This document shows, one piece after another, positions 63,897-64,000 of a DNA stretch of 64,000 nucleotides. The DNA is from Escherichia coli DSM 30083 = JCM 1649 = ATCC 11775 (GTDB lineage Bacteria; Pseudomonadota; Gammaproteobacteria; Enterobacterales; Enterobacteriaceae). The translations under genes and the position numbers were made by a program. The DNA lies in the NCBI RefSeq assembly GCF_003697165.2, contig NZ_CP033092.2, positions 2,604,001 to 2,668,000 of the forward strand, in the 5' to 3' direction. The notes beneath the pieces are model-generated. The model was not told the DNA's origin, made no database searches, and saw nothing but the letters and a program-made list of their open reading frames with translations. Each line of letters begins with the position of its first letter. Positions within the stretch are counted from its first letter, which is position 1.

Positions 63897-64000
63897 ATGA
63901 ACAAAGAGACTCAACCCATCGACCGCGAAACGCTGTTGAAAGAGGCCAACAAAATCATTCGTGAGCATGAGGATACGCTCGCAGGGATTGAAGCCACCGG
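63897..64000 (+). CDS. yciN: Small protein YciN (3' end outside window)
   Basis: First 34 codons ([20 protein letters not shown]...) of the K-12 small protein YciN, recalled as 83 aa, DUF2498 family, function unknown. AAGGAG lies seven bases upstream. The gene runs off the window. Confidence 0.9.

Overview
The window reads as Escherichia coli chromosome, or a very close Escherichia relative. Nearly every protein matches, often residue for residue in the parts I recognise, the E. coli K-12 segment from ynaI to topA-yciN, here in reverse orientation. The marker order mppA, pgrR, mpaA, tpx, tyrR, ycjX, ompG, ycjM-V, psp, sap, fabI, rnb, pdeR, osmB, pyrF, lapAB, ribA, acnA, cysB, topA is the core backbone. 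I see no IS element, prophage gene, integrase, tRNA, rRNA or CRISPR array. Statements about K-12 are from memory, not from a search.

Region by region. (1) 1-7.3 kb: 3' part of ynaI, then a murein-peptide recycling neighbourhood: mppA (binding protein), pgrR (LysR regulator), ycjY-ymjD-ymjC-mpaA and ycjG (Ala-Glu epimerase). A 25-bp near-identical element lies upstream of both mppA and mpaA. (2) 7.4-12.3 kb: tpx, tyrR with a TyrR-box-like dyad upstream, and the ycjXF pair. (3) 12.3-26.2 kb: the ycj glucoside cluster. It has a LacI-type regulator (ycjW), the porin ompG, a complete ABC transporter including an intact ycjV ATPase, glucosylglycerate and kojibiose phosphorylases (ycjM, ycjT), beta-phosphoglucomutase (pgmB) and the 3-keto-glucoside enzymes ycjS, ycjR and ycjQ. 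ycjQ is cut by an in-frame TAA. Two copies of a 17-bp LacI-type operator candidate lie before ycjM and in the end of ycjT. (4) 26.2-29.3 kb: phage-shock genes pspE, pspDCBA and pspF. (5) 29.3-30.0 kb: a deletion scar. The K-12 puu putrescine-catabolism cluster is missing; only the last 20 codons of puuE and the last 33 codons of puuP remain, joined tail to tail. (6) 30.2-35.5 kb: ymjA (just before) and sapABCDF. (7) 35.5-43.1 kb: an accessory five-gene block, all on the minus strand: TetR regulator, RND adaptor, RND pump, outer-membrane factor and a Bcr/CflA-type MFS transporter. It occupies the sapF-fabI gap where K-12 has only a small gene. (8) 43.5-64 kb: ordinary backbone, including three tiny genes (ymiC, yciX, ymiA) between acnA and cysB, ending inside yciN.

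Functionally, the ycj block would import an alpha-glucoside, phosphorolyse it and rework the sugar. The accessory block is a self-contained, self-regulated tripartite efflux system with a second-tier MFS pump. The most notable departures from the K-12 layout are the efflux operon, the puu deletion scar, the ycjQ nonsense codon and the intact ycjV.
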